Source: Euglena gracilis
Lineage: Eukaryota; Euglenida; Euglenophyceae; Euglenales
Reading direction: 5' to 3'
Length of the DNA stretch: 64,000 nucleotides
Assembly: GCA_039621445.1 (NCBI GenBank)
Contig: CP154955.1
Location: 28,775,471-28,839,470, forward strand
Below are positions 52,501-63,779 of this stretch, piece by piece. The stretch's first letter is position 1. Each line of letters opens with the position of its first letter. The translations under genes and the position numbers were made by a program. The notes below the pieces were generated by a model that had not been told where the DNA came from, searched no databases, and worked only from the letters and a program-made list of their open reading frames with translations.

Positions 52501-55113
52501 AAGTCTCGGATTCTGCTACGTCGGTCGATTGAAAGACGTGACTGTGCAAATGCTTACCGCAAAGGTCTACCGCAAAAATGGTGACCTGCCTTTTTGCTGT
52601 ACGAAGGCTCAAGAAACCAGAGGTTCCACGGAGCCTCAGGTGACCAGCCTCCGCAGAGCCTCTACAGACGGTAACCAGCTTCCATGGAGGGAGCCTCTGC
52701 AGAGGCTCCATAAAGGCTTCGTGGAGCCTCAGGTCACCAGATTGCCACAGTGTGTTTGAACATCAGGAAAGGTTTGGGAGGCCACTAGTAATAAATAAAA
52801 AAAATACGCGCGAGGAGTTTTGTTCTTCAGACAGAGAAGGCGACTGCAGCTCAGTTGGTAGAGAATCCGCTTTTTCGACCCTCAAACACGACTGACCGTT
52901 CAACCAATAAAAAAAACAAGTAATACTTATAACCTTGAATATGGGGGAGTCCCGCCGTATCCAGAAATTCACAGGACCCCTGAAGGTGTTGAATGAGGGG
53001 AGGGTCCCCCACTGTTTTTTCTGACCCTCGTACCGCACCCCCCAACCAAAAAAAAGGAAAAATATTTTTTTGTGTTCCTCCCCGCGCTCCATGTCCCCAC
53101 AAAAAAGGCTTTTTCCCCGCACCCCTCACAAAAAAAGGTATAAAAAAAAGACTTTATTTGCTTTTATGCCGGCGTTCACCTGTGGACGCTTTGCCTTGCC
53201 CACACAAAGGAAGGGGTTTCTTTCCCCCTTTCTTTATTGAGGAGCGGGGGAAAGGGGGGAAGGGGTGGGAGGGGGTGGGGGAGGGGGGGTTCGGGGAAGG
53301 GGGGGGGGCGGGGGGCGTAGGCCCCCACCCTCCCCTCAAAGGGATGCCCATTTTGCTTTCGCCATTCCTGTTTGTTTCAACGTCTTTGTTGAAGTTCAAA
53401 CTTCTTCACATTATTTTTAAATCTTGTTGAGGACAGCATTGTGGCAAATATCAGAACCAACAATCAATTGAAGCAGTTTTTTCCTTTGAATGCATCAATG
53501 CTGCTGTAGCTCAGTGGGTAGAGCGTCCGCTTCGTGAAGCAGAGATCCCAGAACCAAACCTGGCAATGTCACAGCTGTGACTTGGGCTTCTGTTGGCTAT
53601 TTTTGGTCTGGTGTTCTTTGCAGTTGTGTTCTACAGGGGTTTTTTTAAGACCGGGGGGAGGGGGGTCCCCCCCCACCCACCCACCCCCTGGGCCCCACTT
53701 ACTTTCCCCGAAAATGGCAAAAATCGCGAAAAATGCTTGAAAAAAGCACTTTCTTCAGAAAATTTCGGCGCCTTTGGCGCCGAAAATTATAACCCACTGG
53801 GGACCCACCCTACCCCCCCAGGGGTCCACGACTATAAAAAAAAAACACCCCTGGTTCAGTAATTTTATTATGTTGTCGACTTTCCCCCTCTGGGTGCTTT
53901 GCCCCAGAGGGAATCTGGCATCACTGCAACTTGCATGGCTTGACGGGGGGAGGGTCCAGTCCTAAAGTTTGCGTCGGTGGTCAATTGACAATCCACTTGG
54001 ACACTTCCCTTCCTCGGAAAAATTTTCTCTTCTTTGTGGGGGGTATGGCGGTAAAATATTTTTCTTTTGGGAGTTTGGGGGTGGGGGGTACAAACAATTT
54101 CTTTCCTTTTTGTGCGGGGTGTGGGGGCAAAAACAAAAGCAAAATACTTATGGGCGTTAAAACCAAAAAAAAAAATTGGCTTTCGGTGTTCATCATCGTC
54201 AGCAGAGTGAGGGGTGGGGGGTAAACAAAAAAATCTTTCTTAATTTTTGTGACATTTTCCATTTCATTCCAGATGTGGCCTGTGTCAAAATTCGTCATCT
54301 GAAGGAGGCTCCACGGAGGCTCCTCCAGGGTATAAGGTGAGTGGGGGGGTCTGGCCCCTCCTCCCCCTATGCAAAAAATTTTCCGGCACAAAGCGTCGGA
54401 AAAATTTTGGGCCTTAAAAAAAGTCCAGAAGTCGTGTTTTTGGGCACTTTTTGGGGGGCAAAACATACACCAAATTTTTCTTTTTTTTTTCTGGCGGGGA
54501 CGGCGTCCCGGACCCCCCCCCCCCGGTCTGAAGGGGGAGGAGGGGCGGCGTCGTCTGAACGTCTGATGGCTTTGATGGGGGGTCTGCCCCCCCATCAAAA
54601 CCATCGCTCACTGAATGCTGAATACTCTCACAGAGGGCTCCGGAGAGGCCGTGGAGGCTCCACAGAGCCTCGGGTGACCAAAAATGAGGATTCCAAGTGA
54701 GGATTGGACCTAGCCTTTGGGGGTGAGGGGCACCTGGAAATTATTGCATTGGAGCCAGATCCAGTCATCAGGAAACCGGGTGCCCCAGCCAAGCCCTTGC
54801 TTCTGGCTTTTAACTTCCCCACAACAACTACCCCTGTATTCATCCATATAAATACACTTCTACGTGACTGCAAAATCACGGAGAGGTCTGTAGGGTGGGG
54901 GTTCAGGAAAAATGCATCGGATGTGTGGGATCAATAAACTGAGGAATCTGTTGTACTGTGGGTGTGCATGCGGTGTGTGTGCACAACATGACCAAGACCT
55001 TGTAAACGGGACCCTGCCTTTTTTATGTCATCTTCTTGGTGGTGATGAACGTCATCCGACTTATCAACTGCACACGCACGCACGTGCACACACACGCGCG
55101 CGCGCGCACGCAT

Positions 55114-55144
<31 letters not shown>

Positions 55145-56566
55145 CACACACATGCAAGGTGGCCAAATTATCCCATGGCTAGAAGACTTCCCACAGCTCG
55201 ACCCTCCAATGTCAGACTTCCTTGGCCGATGCCTGAAGCAAGAGGCTGGCCCCAATCCTTGTCGGTGTAGCCCTTCCCGGCATTGAACGATATGGACTGG
55301 GACCCTGCCCAGTGTTCAATGCAGAGAGCGACAGAGCGATACCATTTTCACTTTCCAAATCGCGGTGCCAGAATGGACCCCTCCCCATCTCAGACAAGCA
55401 AAAAAAGTGCCAAATCTTAAATTGGGGGACTTTTTGTCACCCCAAATGGGGAAAAAAGGAAAGCATTTCTCCATCCCATGCAAAGACATGTGGCAATAAT
55501 CATCTTGGACAACACATAGGTTTGCACATTTGAGAATGGTTTGGTGTGCACATTCGTTGTTTTTGTTTTTTTTGCAACGCTCCTCTTCGCAAACTTGCAT
55601 CAACACTGTGGTCAAATTGTAGTGTAATAAAATCACGTCATTTACAACGAAGAAAGGCACCAAAGCAGATATAGTGTTTGGGTTGAATAGGAAAGGCCAA
55701 AATATGGCGACTCCGTGTTTCGGAAGGCAACAACAAACTCCCCAAATCCAAAGCCTTCCAACCGCAGGGGCACACCGGCAGTGAGGATCCCCTGCACGTC
55801 GTGGTCCATGCTGATGACATGGTGGTAGCACTGCAGGAACGACAGCCACCCGAACCAGCCCATCGCCCCGACGGAGTTCCACCGCACCGGCCACCGGACG
55901 AGGTGGCGGAACGCCAGCGCGCCGTGCACCGTCAGCGTGGCGTCGTCTGACGAGACAGGGGGTCGATGGAGAGCCAGGCCCATATGACCGGAGGCGACGG
56001 GTGCGGGCGTACTGATGACGCCGGCAGGAGTTGTGGGGGGTCGCCTGGTTGGGCCGCGGCCCAAGCAGGCCACCATCGACCTCCTGGGGTTGGGTGACCC
56101 CCACACAGCGGCACCACCCCTCCCCCCTCAAACTTCAGCTGCCGGGCCGAGCGACCATTCGCAGTATACCCCCTTCCTTGTTTTTTGGGATAAAGAGTGA
56201 AGACACGATTCCTCATTGTACCTCAGAGGTTTTGGAAGCTGAACTGGTGAAGAATTTGTCCAGGACACTCAGTGGACCCAAAAGGTCTCATGGAACGGAC
56301 TAAACTGGAGAAGTCTTATTGCCGTTTAAAGGCATAGGGTAAGGGATGGGTCTTTTTTCTCAACCACCCATCCGGCACATGATTTGACTCTGCAGGGTTT
56401 TCAGTGAACCCAAAGGGAAAAAAAAGTTGGGGGGTTTTGAGTGGGGAACGAGAGCCCACAATGTCCATTAACCCCAAGGCATTAACCCACCTTAAGCCAG
56501 TTTTACCCCTTGTATGGTTCAAAGCGGAACTTTCAAACAATTTATGAGAAAAGCCAGTGATTAGCC

Positions 56567-56628
<62 letters not shown>

Positions 56629-58878
56629 CGATTGATTGATTGATCGATCGATTGATCGATTGATTGATTGATTGATTAAGCAAGTTACAAGCCAATAAAT
56701 GAGCAGCCCAGGAGAGGATGTGCATTTCTGGAGGTTGGTCCCACTAGCTTGGGCCAACCCCCAGAGGTGGGTCAAGGGGTGCCAACCCCCCACCCACTCC
56801 GAACCCAGACCGAAAAGTCACATGGAAAAACGGGAAATGGTGGGTGACTAACCTCAGCAGGATGGGGTTGCGGGTGGGTTGGGTGTGGAACGACCCAACA
56901 TGCACACATTGGATTTCCGCAATCTGTTCTGCCCTGAGGAGCTTTGTCATGCCTCTCGGTGCGGCGCACAGAGCCACAAAATATGAGGAATGATAGAACA
57001 GGGGGCAGCCGCATACCGCCACTTTTCGGCGACAGGGCCAGCTGCATGCCATGCTCGCTGAAGTTGTTGGGCCCGATGCGGTAATCCACTGCGTCCTCGC
57101 TCTCTGAAACGCTGCAGGGAAAGCAAAATGAATGCAACTTTTACGTTCAAAACTGGGAGGTCATAAAAATAATGGCACACCGCATGGCATGTCGAAGACC
57201 TTTTCAATTTTTTTTCCTCGAAAAATGCATTTGTTAGAATTCACCTTCCTTTGGACAATATTTTGTCATTCCATAATAAACAGGTGCAAGCGGGGGGGGG
57301 GGGGGTTAGGCCAAAAACGTCTAAACCCCCCATGAACTCCCACTGCAGGAATCCTCTGGGATTCCTTTTGCTTTGCCAGTTGGCAGGAACTGGAGGTTGA
57401 ATACATTCCTTGCACTGCAACAAAGCAGGCAAGGGCGGACGTCCTCCTCCCGTGGACCTGAACTCGGACAGTGGGTACCGGTAGTAGTGGACATCGGCGG
57501 CAGGCACGCACGTCACTGGCACCGGCACCGGCAGGCACTGTCATGGGGGCCGGCTTGGTGGCTGAGGTGCGGCCTGCCCGCTGCCGTTCACCGTGAGGAA
57601 CACAAAAGCGTGGCTGTCCTTCCGCGATCGCTGCGGACGCGGCGCGGCGTGAACGATGGGACCAACCGACGAAAGGCAACCAGGGGAGAAGCTGGGACGG
57701 GCGCTGTGGTGTGGCGAACGCTGGGTCAATACCCAATCCTTCGGTTCAGGAAAGCCGCCACAGAAAGCACCGCATCGTGTAAACTGCATCGTGTAAGAAA
57801 CAAACACCTTCCCCCGGTGACACGGGACAACTGGTGCACCGCGCCTCCGCCGGGGCACGCAGGCCACACACCTTGTCCCCCAACGACACGCCGGTGATGA
57901 CGGCCACCACTGCATCACGGTTCGCAGTGACCACCTGCCCCGGCGGAGGCAGCGCGCCACCACATGAGCGAGGCATTTGTGTGGCACGCTGGGGCCTTCA
58001 TATTGGTATTTGCCCAAACCTGCCAGCCAATACTCCTGGCACGTTGCACAGCATCCAGGAGGGTTTGCCAGCCCAGGTAGGGAATACCTCGCCCCATTTA
58101 ATACCCTTCCCCCCCCCCCAATGCCCACAATGACGATATGTTCTCGTTTGAAAGACTCGTACAAAATTGTTTGAAAAAAAAATTGAAATACTGAAAAGCC
58201 CTAAAACCACCGCCGTCTCCTCACTTTCTTCAACGCTTCTAGCCAATGAGAACCACAGGAAAAAGTGCCAGTTTAATATCTATGGCATTTTGATAAATAT
58301 AATATATTTTCACCCACATTGTAATATGTTGGCACCCATCTGAGCGCAGCATCGAAACTTCTTTCCTGTGCTTTGCGGCGATTGAAGTTTTTGAAGCCCC
58401 CCCCCCCTCTGCCAGGGCTGTACAGGAAGGCTTGGTGGAGGGGTCGACCCCCTACTCGGGGGGGGGACCCCCACACGGACCTTGAGACCAAGGTTGTGCA
58501 GCGTTGACATGATGGCAGCAGCCCGAAGAAACAGGCAATAATAGACAGAATTTATAGGAAGATGTTTGAACAAAGGAAGGCTATTTGTTGGGGGTCTGGT
58601 GAATACTTTTTGCCCACAGCTACCTATCGTAAGATTTTGTTGATTGAAATGTCTTCATTTATTCTCCTTTCCTTGGTTCAAAAAGGCAGGAACAGGGGGC
58701 TGTGGGGACAAAACCTTGTAATACCAGCCCTCAAAGAAGGGGCCAGTCTTCCTGTGTAATCCGTGCCAGCGCTGTGGCTGCAATGCGACGTCAGTCTCGA
58801 TCAGCCGGTACAGCACATAGACCGCCAGAGCCACCAGCCCGTGGAAGACATATGGGACCTGGAACATTCGGCATAAGC
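49544..58878 (-). CDS. tocopherol-cyclase-like protein, 12 exons
   Basis: Exons (minus): 58878-58715, 57934-57872, 57630-57574, 57537-57458, 57111-57017, 55946-55776, 55304-55240, 54867-54832, 52455-52363, 52196-52069, 50130-50057, 49767-49544. Phases agree at every junction and the joined product (~415 residues) follows the bacterial-type tocopherol cyclase family (Tocopherol_cycl) in order: FFEGWYYK; VITGVSLGDK; SHAFVFLTVNG; VHYYRYPLSEF; VDYRIGPNNFS; MGWFGWLSFLQCYHHVISMD; NAGKGYTDKDWGQ; SVFIWMNTG; LPGFICGFYHQ; RLFRFATYTGAQVVRLQV; GGRMLKFIPETVR; TVMFSAAGSPAGLEVVE. Exon 1 starts with a hydrophobic helix after ATG 58867; an upstream exon is possible. Donors of exons 3, 7 and 9 appear to be GC. 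Intron 3 (36 bp) and the exon 7 end are the least certain. Family members bind or cyclise prenylquinone-type lipids; the substrate here is unknown. Confidence 0.82.
49977..50056. repeat. CA/GT-rich microsatellite abutting an exon-11 splice donor
   Basis: Minus-strand intron 11 begins with GTGTGTGTATGCGTGTGTG, so the donor GT is part of the dinucleotide run. It includes an alternating CGCACG tract at 49976-50005. Confidence 0.85.
50145..50600. repeat. AAATAATAC-C(n) tandem repeat with palindromes
   Basis: The unit AAATAATACCCCCCC recurs around 50.15-50.21, 50.27 and 50.51-50.55 kb, then inverted at 50.57-50.6 kb. It lies in intron 10 of the minus-strand gene. Confidence 0.8.
50221..50258. repeat. 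perfect 17-bp stem palindrome
   Basis: TCGGACCCCAAGGTCCG, loop AAGT, then the exact reverse complement. It sits between two C-tract repeats and would form a strong hairpin on either strand. Confidence 0.85.
52615..52745. repeat. GGAGCCTC-type dispersed intronic repeat
   Basis: CACGGAGCCTCAGGTGACCAG and GTGGAGCCTCAGGTCACCAG within 130 bp, and GTGGAGGCTCCACAGAGCCT...GGTGACCA again at ~54.64-54.68 kb. All lie in the introns of the tocopherol-cyclase-like gene. Confidence 0.6.
52840..52905 (+). pseudogene. tRNA-like fragment (box A and box B remnants)
   Basis: GACTGCAGCTCAGTTGGTAG matches the D-arm/box A of many tRNAs and GTTCAACC resembles box B. No closed acceptor stem is seen and an A-rich stretch follows, as in a tRNA-derived SINE head. 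Located in intron 8. Confidence 0.45.
53240..53330. repeat. G-rich homopolymer tract
   Basis: About 90 bp of nearly pure purine G-runs (GGGGGAGGGGGGG type). It could form G-quadruplexes. Intronic. Confidence 0.8.
53500..53566 (+). pseudogene. tRNA-like sequence, degenerate, Thr(CGT)-like anticodon region
   Basis: GCTGCTGTAGCTCAGTGGGT then AGAGCGTCCGCTTCGTGAAG looks like a D arm and anticodon arm (TTCGTGA loop). The T arm is aberrant (CCAGAACCAAACCTGG) and the 3' acceptor strand does not pair with GCTGCTG. Not a functional tRNA on this evidence. Same intron as the fragment at 52.84 kb. Confidence 0.4.
55070..55153. repeat. CA/CG alternating microsatellite
   Basis: Alternating purine-pyrimidine run (CGCGCGCGCG, GCACGCACGC, then CACACACA) in intron 7 of the minus-strand gene. 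Confidence 0.9.
56563..56679. repeat. (GATT)n tetranucleotide microsatellite
   Basis: About 28 units of TTGA/GATT with a few GATC variants, in intron 5. The Ile-Asn-Gln-Ser repeat frame across it is an artefact. Confidence 0.95.
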
Positions 58879-61762
58879 CTGGGGAAAGCAAGCGACGGTG
58901 GGATAAACACACTACAATACAATATTTTCTAACACTCTGACCATGGCTGTGCCTCCTTATTAAACTTATCAGGCGAAAATACCATGTGCCCTCCCCAGCA
59001 TGGCACCAGCCAAGGGTTTTCGGAAAGAGCCCCAAAGGAGTCCAGCCACTGAAAAAAGGAACTGGCTGAAAAATGGTGATGTCTGGACCCAACGACGATG
59101 AAGCGCCAACGACGATGATTGCTAACCACCGATAATGGCGATTATGGTCACAGGGTTGCACTGAACCTGATCTTTGAAAGGACATCGTATGTAAAGCAGA
59201 TGGCGGGCATCACTGCTGCAAGGTCCCAAAGCTTGCAGGGGGAAATTAGAGTATCAAAAAAATTGCTCAGGCGTGCCACCCAAGCTGGTTTGGAAACCAG
59301 AATGGTACAAATCAGCCATTCACGTCCAGATTCTGCAAATACAAATTGGAGTGGCGAGTGCTGAAAGCAGGGCTTCCCTCGTCATCCATACATGCGATCA
59401 GGGCGTCGCTTAACAACCCCCCCCCCCCCCCGCCTCCCATAGCCCAGGGGGTCCAGCTCAGAGGCTGGAACATTTGGGCTGGCTGGAAAAAGGCTGCTGG
59501 CTGACCTCCCCCCCACCATGGGGCCACCAAGGCTGAAAGTCAGCCCGAACCAGGTACCGAAAAATCGAAACTGCAAAAATACTAAAAAGACACTTTCAAT
59601 TGTGCAATCGGTCAATTTTCCGCCCAAAATTTGTCCTGGTCAACGGCCCATTTTTGCACCCCACCCCAAGCCAAAAGGCTTTTACCGTCCAGCCACCTAT
59701 CAGGCGGGTGCAAATGTAAATGCAACTCATCGATGGGGTGCTGGCTGGCTGGACCCCCCCCCCCCGGGGATGGGGTGCCCTTCGGCTTAGGTGACGCCCT
59801 GAGTGGGATTTAAAATGCCATCCAAACGCCTGTGTCCACGCTGATCTTGAAAGACAGCCAAAATTGTCAGCCATCTTTCTTTTCCACCTGCATAAACAGC
59901 ACCATAAACGGACCACGGACCCCATTGAAATTGCAACACAGTCACATTTTAATGCCTCTTTGATGTCTTTTGCCTTTTGATGTGCCTTGTGCGTTAAAAA
60001 AGAGACAGCGTTCCAGTGACAAATGAAAAGACTCAGGCATGCTCTGGGGAAACGGAGACAAAGCAGATGACCTACTCCTTTTCCTGAATCCAGATTTCTT
60101 CAAAGATAGGTCATCTTTTAAGGGGTGGGTATTTACCTCAGATGAATGTGGAATTGGTTAAATTTGAATTTAAAGGTCAATATTAATGAAAGATTAATAA
60201 AACAGGTTGAAAGTCAGCTAAACCTCATGATTGACCCCCTGGTTTAGGTCCCAACTCCTCGTCTAGCCCGAGATACGGCCAATTTACGGTTTCGGGCCCC
60301 GAATAGGCCCGAAATGGCCAAAACTGGCAAAACTGGCCCAAAATCACAAAACGGCCGTATCTCGGGCCAGGCGAGGAGTTGGCCCAAACCGCGCATACCG
60401 ATCGATCGGGCGTCCCAAATTTGTGGAATGAGGTCCTCTTTACTTTTTCGCAACTCCGCAGCGTTTTCGAGATATTTTGAAATTTTCGATTTTTTGACCC
60501 CAAAATGACCGTGCAATTTCCCCGGAAAAAAAAAACGGTAGACAACTTTTTTGCTCGGGCCATATCTCCGGACTGGCAGGGAGTTGCGGGTGACCCAAAG
60601 GCTCTGGAGAAACTAGGGATCGTCCCCTAACCTATAGGCCATTCACTTTGGGGGCCCGGAAATCCAATCACATCGATAATCCTCGGGTGCCCGGAACAGG
60701 CTGTTTTTTACCAACCCCGGGGGGGAGGGGGGGTCCGGAGTGCCTGTGAGTGCCTGCCCAGGCAGGCACTACCCCCCCCGGGGGGGGGTCGGATTTCGGC
60801 CTGTGCCCGGGCACATTCCTTTGAAAATAGGCCATTTTTGGCTCCCCGGCGCCTTCGGCGCCGGGGTTGTGCTAGGGCACTTTTGGCCGTGTGCCCTACC
60901 CCCCCCCGGGGGGGGTCGGATTTGGAGTGCCTTGGGGTGCCTGCCCGGCACCCGACTAAAATACAGCCTGGCCCGGAAGTACCCAGGGGGGGCGGGGGGG
61001 GCGGGGGGGGGGGGGGCGGTGCTCTCTGTGACAGCACTTTTGAGAGCCCTGGAACTTGTGCGAAGGTGTGCATTGGCCTGGAATATGCAAACTGGTTCTT
61101 AGTGAAATGCATGGTAGTGTTTGTACCTGCAGGAACAACAGCCCACGGTGTTTCATGGATTAAAAGTGAAACCCCCACAAACGACACATGTTGTACCTCT
61201 TCCCCCCTGGGGCATTCATCCTTGGCGAAACATTAGGTGGGTTTGTTCTGTTTCTTTTGTGTGTTCCCCACACATTGCACGCTGGAACAAGTTTGGTAAG
61301 ATATGTAGTGTGATTGTATCCCCCCCAGATTAACCCTCCCCCCGAGGTATTGTTTTTCCATCCTATGGGGGTGATTTGATGCTTTCTGCATGGATGAGAG
61401 AAGGATACAATCCATGAATGATAACATCAACCAATTTGTGTGGCATGACCCAGATCAAAAGCCACCATTGAAATTACCACACCGCACTCAAGAAACAAAA
61501 AAAATATACCTTGCTGCAAACACGTGTTAAAAGAGAAATGCTGCTCTGAAAAATGCAAATTGTCCTCTTTGGCGATGCTTCCTTCAACAGGCCTTGTTTT
61601 GGAACTGCCTTCTCCTTTTTGAATTTTCGGTCCTAAAGGGTTTTGAAAAAAAATGAAAACTCAAAAAAAATGAAAAAAATGCAAACTGAAACTGTTTGAA
61701 AACCCCTCTAGCTGCCTCCTTGCCAAGCGGTGATACTTGCACCAATCCAATCAGGCGTTTCG
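58879..61762. other. intergenic region between the two minus-strand genes
   Basis: No gene is recognised. Short frames at 59119-59364 (plus) and 59312-59530 (minus) show no domain. The stretch contains a foldback at 60.25 kb, C/G homopolymers at 59.42, 59.75, 60.72, 60.77 and 60.99 kb, and A-rich tracts. Upstream exons or the promoter of the cyclase-like gene should lie near 58.9-59.5 kb. Confidence 0.5.
60251..60382. repeat. foldback (inverted repeat) with 30-bp arms
   Basis: CCAACTCCTCGTCTAGCCCG (60251-) pairs with the segment ending GGCGAGGAGTTGG (60353-60382), with 2 mismatches in 30 and a ~72 bp centre that itself holds a short GGGCC palindrome. A related half-site (GGCAGGGAGTTGCGG) occurs near 60.58 kb. 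Confidence 0.75.
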
Positions 61763-63011
61763 TCAGGTAGGGAGACCTTGGAAAAAGCCAAAGTAAACGC
61801 AGAGAGCAGAGTGCCAAAACACCTGTACCGTGAGGAAGCTGACCAGGGGCTCAAAATACTGGCGAACTTGTCGCAAAACTCCTTGTTCGGTCGTGTCAGC
61901 GCAAATGTTGAGCCTAGGCACGCAAAGGAAGATCCGACAAGAACGCTCGGCAGAACGGCCGCAATTGGGCATTTGGTTTGGCATAAAGCTTGGCAGGTTT
62001 AGCTGCTGGCTCTGTTGGGAGTGTTTCCAAAAAATTATCTGGGGCAAACCCTCTCAGCGCAGGGATTTAAAACCACGGTCCCCTCACCCGCCCAGGGTTT
62101 ACTCCCCTGCTCCGCCCAGGGGGGGGGGGGCATCCAGCGGGGAATCCAGTGGGTAAGGCCCTTCGGGTCACCCCCCGGAGGGGAGGAGAGGGGGTCCAGC
62201 TGACCCACCGGCCCTGCCCCTTTTGAATAAAATCCCTGTCTCCGTGGGATGCTCTTCCAAAGCCCCTGTGACCAGTGAGAGCACCGCTGCCCATGCACGT
62301 CGACAATTGTTGCAAGCGGGGGCAAAAGGCGCGCACTTCATGCTCCCCACAATGATGCCTTCCGACAGCGTCCAAAAATGCACTTCGTCGGAGGCAGGCC
62401 GTCGGTTCTGCTGGGCCAGAGAGGAGTGGGATACTTTTCCACCCCAACCCAAGGTGCCCCAACAACCCCAAGATCCACCCTGCAAAGATTCCATTTGTGT
62501 TTCTTTGTCAGCTTCGTGCGGATTGTGCATCGAACCAACAAGACCGACCAACACAGGTTGGTCCCACCTGTGTCTCTGACGTGTTCAACAGGCGGACACT
62601 CCTGTGGCAGGTCAGACCCACACCAAGAATCCAGGGGGGATTGGAATTGGAGGCCTTTGGAAAAACTGCGGGGAAAATCGCGGAAAATTGCGAAAAAAAC
62701 AATTCCTTGACTCTAATCCTTGCAAACATTTGAAACCCTCAAAAATCCTACTTTAATGGCATGCTTTTATAAAATTTTGATCATGGGGGCTGCATCTCAC
62801 CTTCCTTGAACGACCATAAATGCCAAGCAACCATCACTGCCTGATCGCAACTGTCCACCGCCGGGAGGGCGCTCACCTGGTGAAAGTGGACAAGCCCAAC
62901 GGCGAAAGTGCAAATGTGAGATGGCACACCTCACCTACTGATCTTTCCAGCGACGGCAAGACCTTCTCTGGGGCTTTTTGCAACAACATTGCAGATGGAG
63001 CATACCCCTCT
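61763..63011 (-). CDS. cation diffusion facilitator (ZnT-like zinc transporter), 3' exons
   Basis: Three exons on minus: 63011-62930, 62407 (or 62410)-62337 and 61913-61763 with stop TGA at 61763. Splices are GAG|GTGTGC to CAG|AAC, then ATGAA|GTGCGC to CCTAG|G, with phases 0 and 2 both consistent. The product reads AMLLQKAPEKVLPSLERSVG, then DEVHFWTLSEGIIVGSMK, then ADTTEQGVLRQVRQYFEPLV and FLTVQV. This is the cytosolic C-terminal domain of CDF transporters, and the HFWTL box is most like the ZnT5/ZnT7/Msc2 branch, which loads zinc into the secretory pathway. The transmembrane exons must lie further right; I could not find them up to the window edge. Confidence 0.75.
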
Positions 63012-63046
63012 CTACGTGCGGAATGGATAAATGTGCCTGTGTGCAC

Positions 63047-63140
63047 ATGTGTGTGTGTGTGTGTGTGCGCGCGCGCGTGCGTGCGCGCGTGCATGCGTGG
63101 TTGCCTGCATGTGTGCACGTGGTGCATGAGTGCATGTGTG
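63047..63140. repeat. GT/GC alternating microsatellite
   Basis: GTGTGTGTGTGTGTGCGCGCGCGCGTGCG-type run just upstream (on minus) of the acceptor of the first visible transporter exon. Confidence 0.9.
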
Positions 63141-63564
63141 TGCACACTAATATAAATAAAATGGTTGCCACGTTATCACCGCACAGTCAGAAGAGAGGTG
63201 TGTGCGACAGCTTGGCAGTGGATAATGCTTGCCGAAAAGAAAAAAGACCAATTATGCAAGCAAACATGCTGTCCGTGCGTTGACAGTCCCTGTGGATGTC
63301 GGGTGTGAGAATAAGGACCTGGGCAAATCAGTGATTTAGTGAATTTATCCAGTTCGGAGCGATTCACTTTCTCCAGCCCACCTCCTGCACAAAAAAAAAG
63401 TTCTGCAGCAGTAAACAATTTAATGGTGTCGCGGCGTGCACAGCACACAACAAAACCTGACATGGAATCGCCAGTAACAAAAACAGCTGTTTTGTGGCCA
63501 GGTAAAAGCATGTTAAAAAATGCATTCAACAAAAAGCAGAGTCATGGCACAAAGTCATGGCCCC

Positions 63565-63640
63565 CATACCACCCCCATACCCCATACCCCATACCCCATA
63601 CCCCATACTCCATACCCCATACCCCATACCCCCCATAACC
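63565..63640. repeat. (CCATACC)n heptanucleotide repeat, first array
   Basis: About 9 units of CCCATAC. It is not a known telomeric repeat (algal and plant telomeres are usually TTTAGGG). A second array follows at 63.78 kb. Confidence 0.85.
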
Positions 63641-63779
63641 CCCCAAAATAAACCTCATCTTAACCTCATCTTTTGCAAGCTAATCGCGCAACGTATGAAA
63701 CTGTTCGAGTGCCCGGGGGGGGCACCCGCCCCCCCCCCCGGACCCCCCCGGCAAAAAAAAAAAACAACCTCATCTTTGT

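Noticed and set aside
53500-53566. Functional tRNA-Thr gene
   Set aside because: The D and anticodon arms look right, but the T arm lacks the TTC loop and the acceptor strands do not pair.
56542-56793. Ile-Asn-Gln-Ser repeat protein
   Set aside because: Translation of the GATT microsatellite in an intron.
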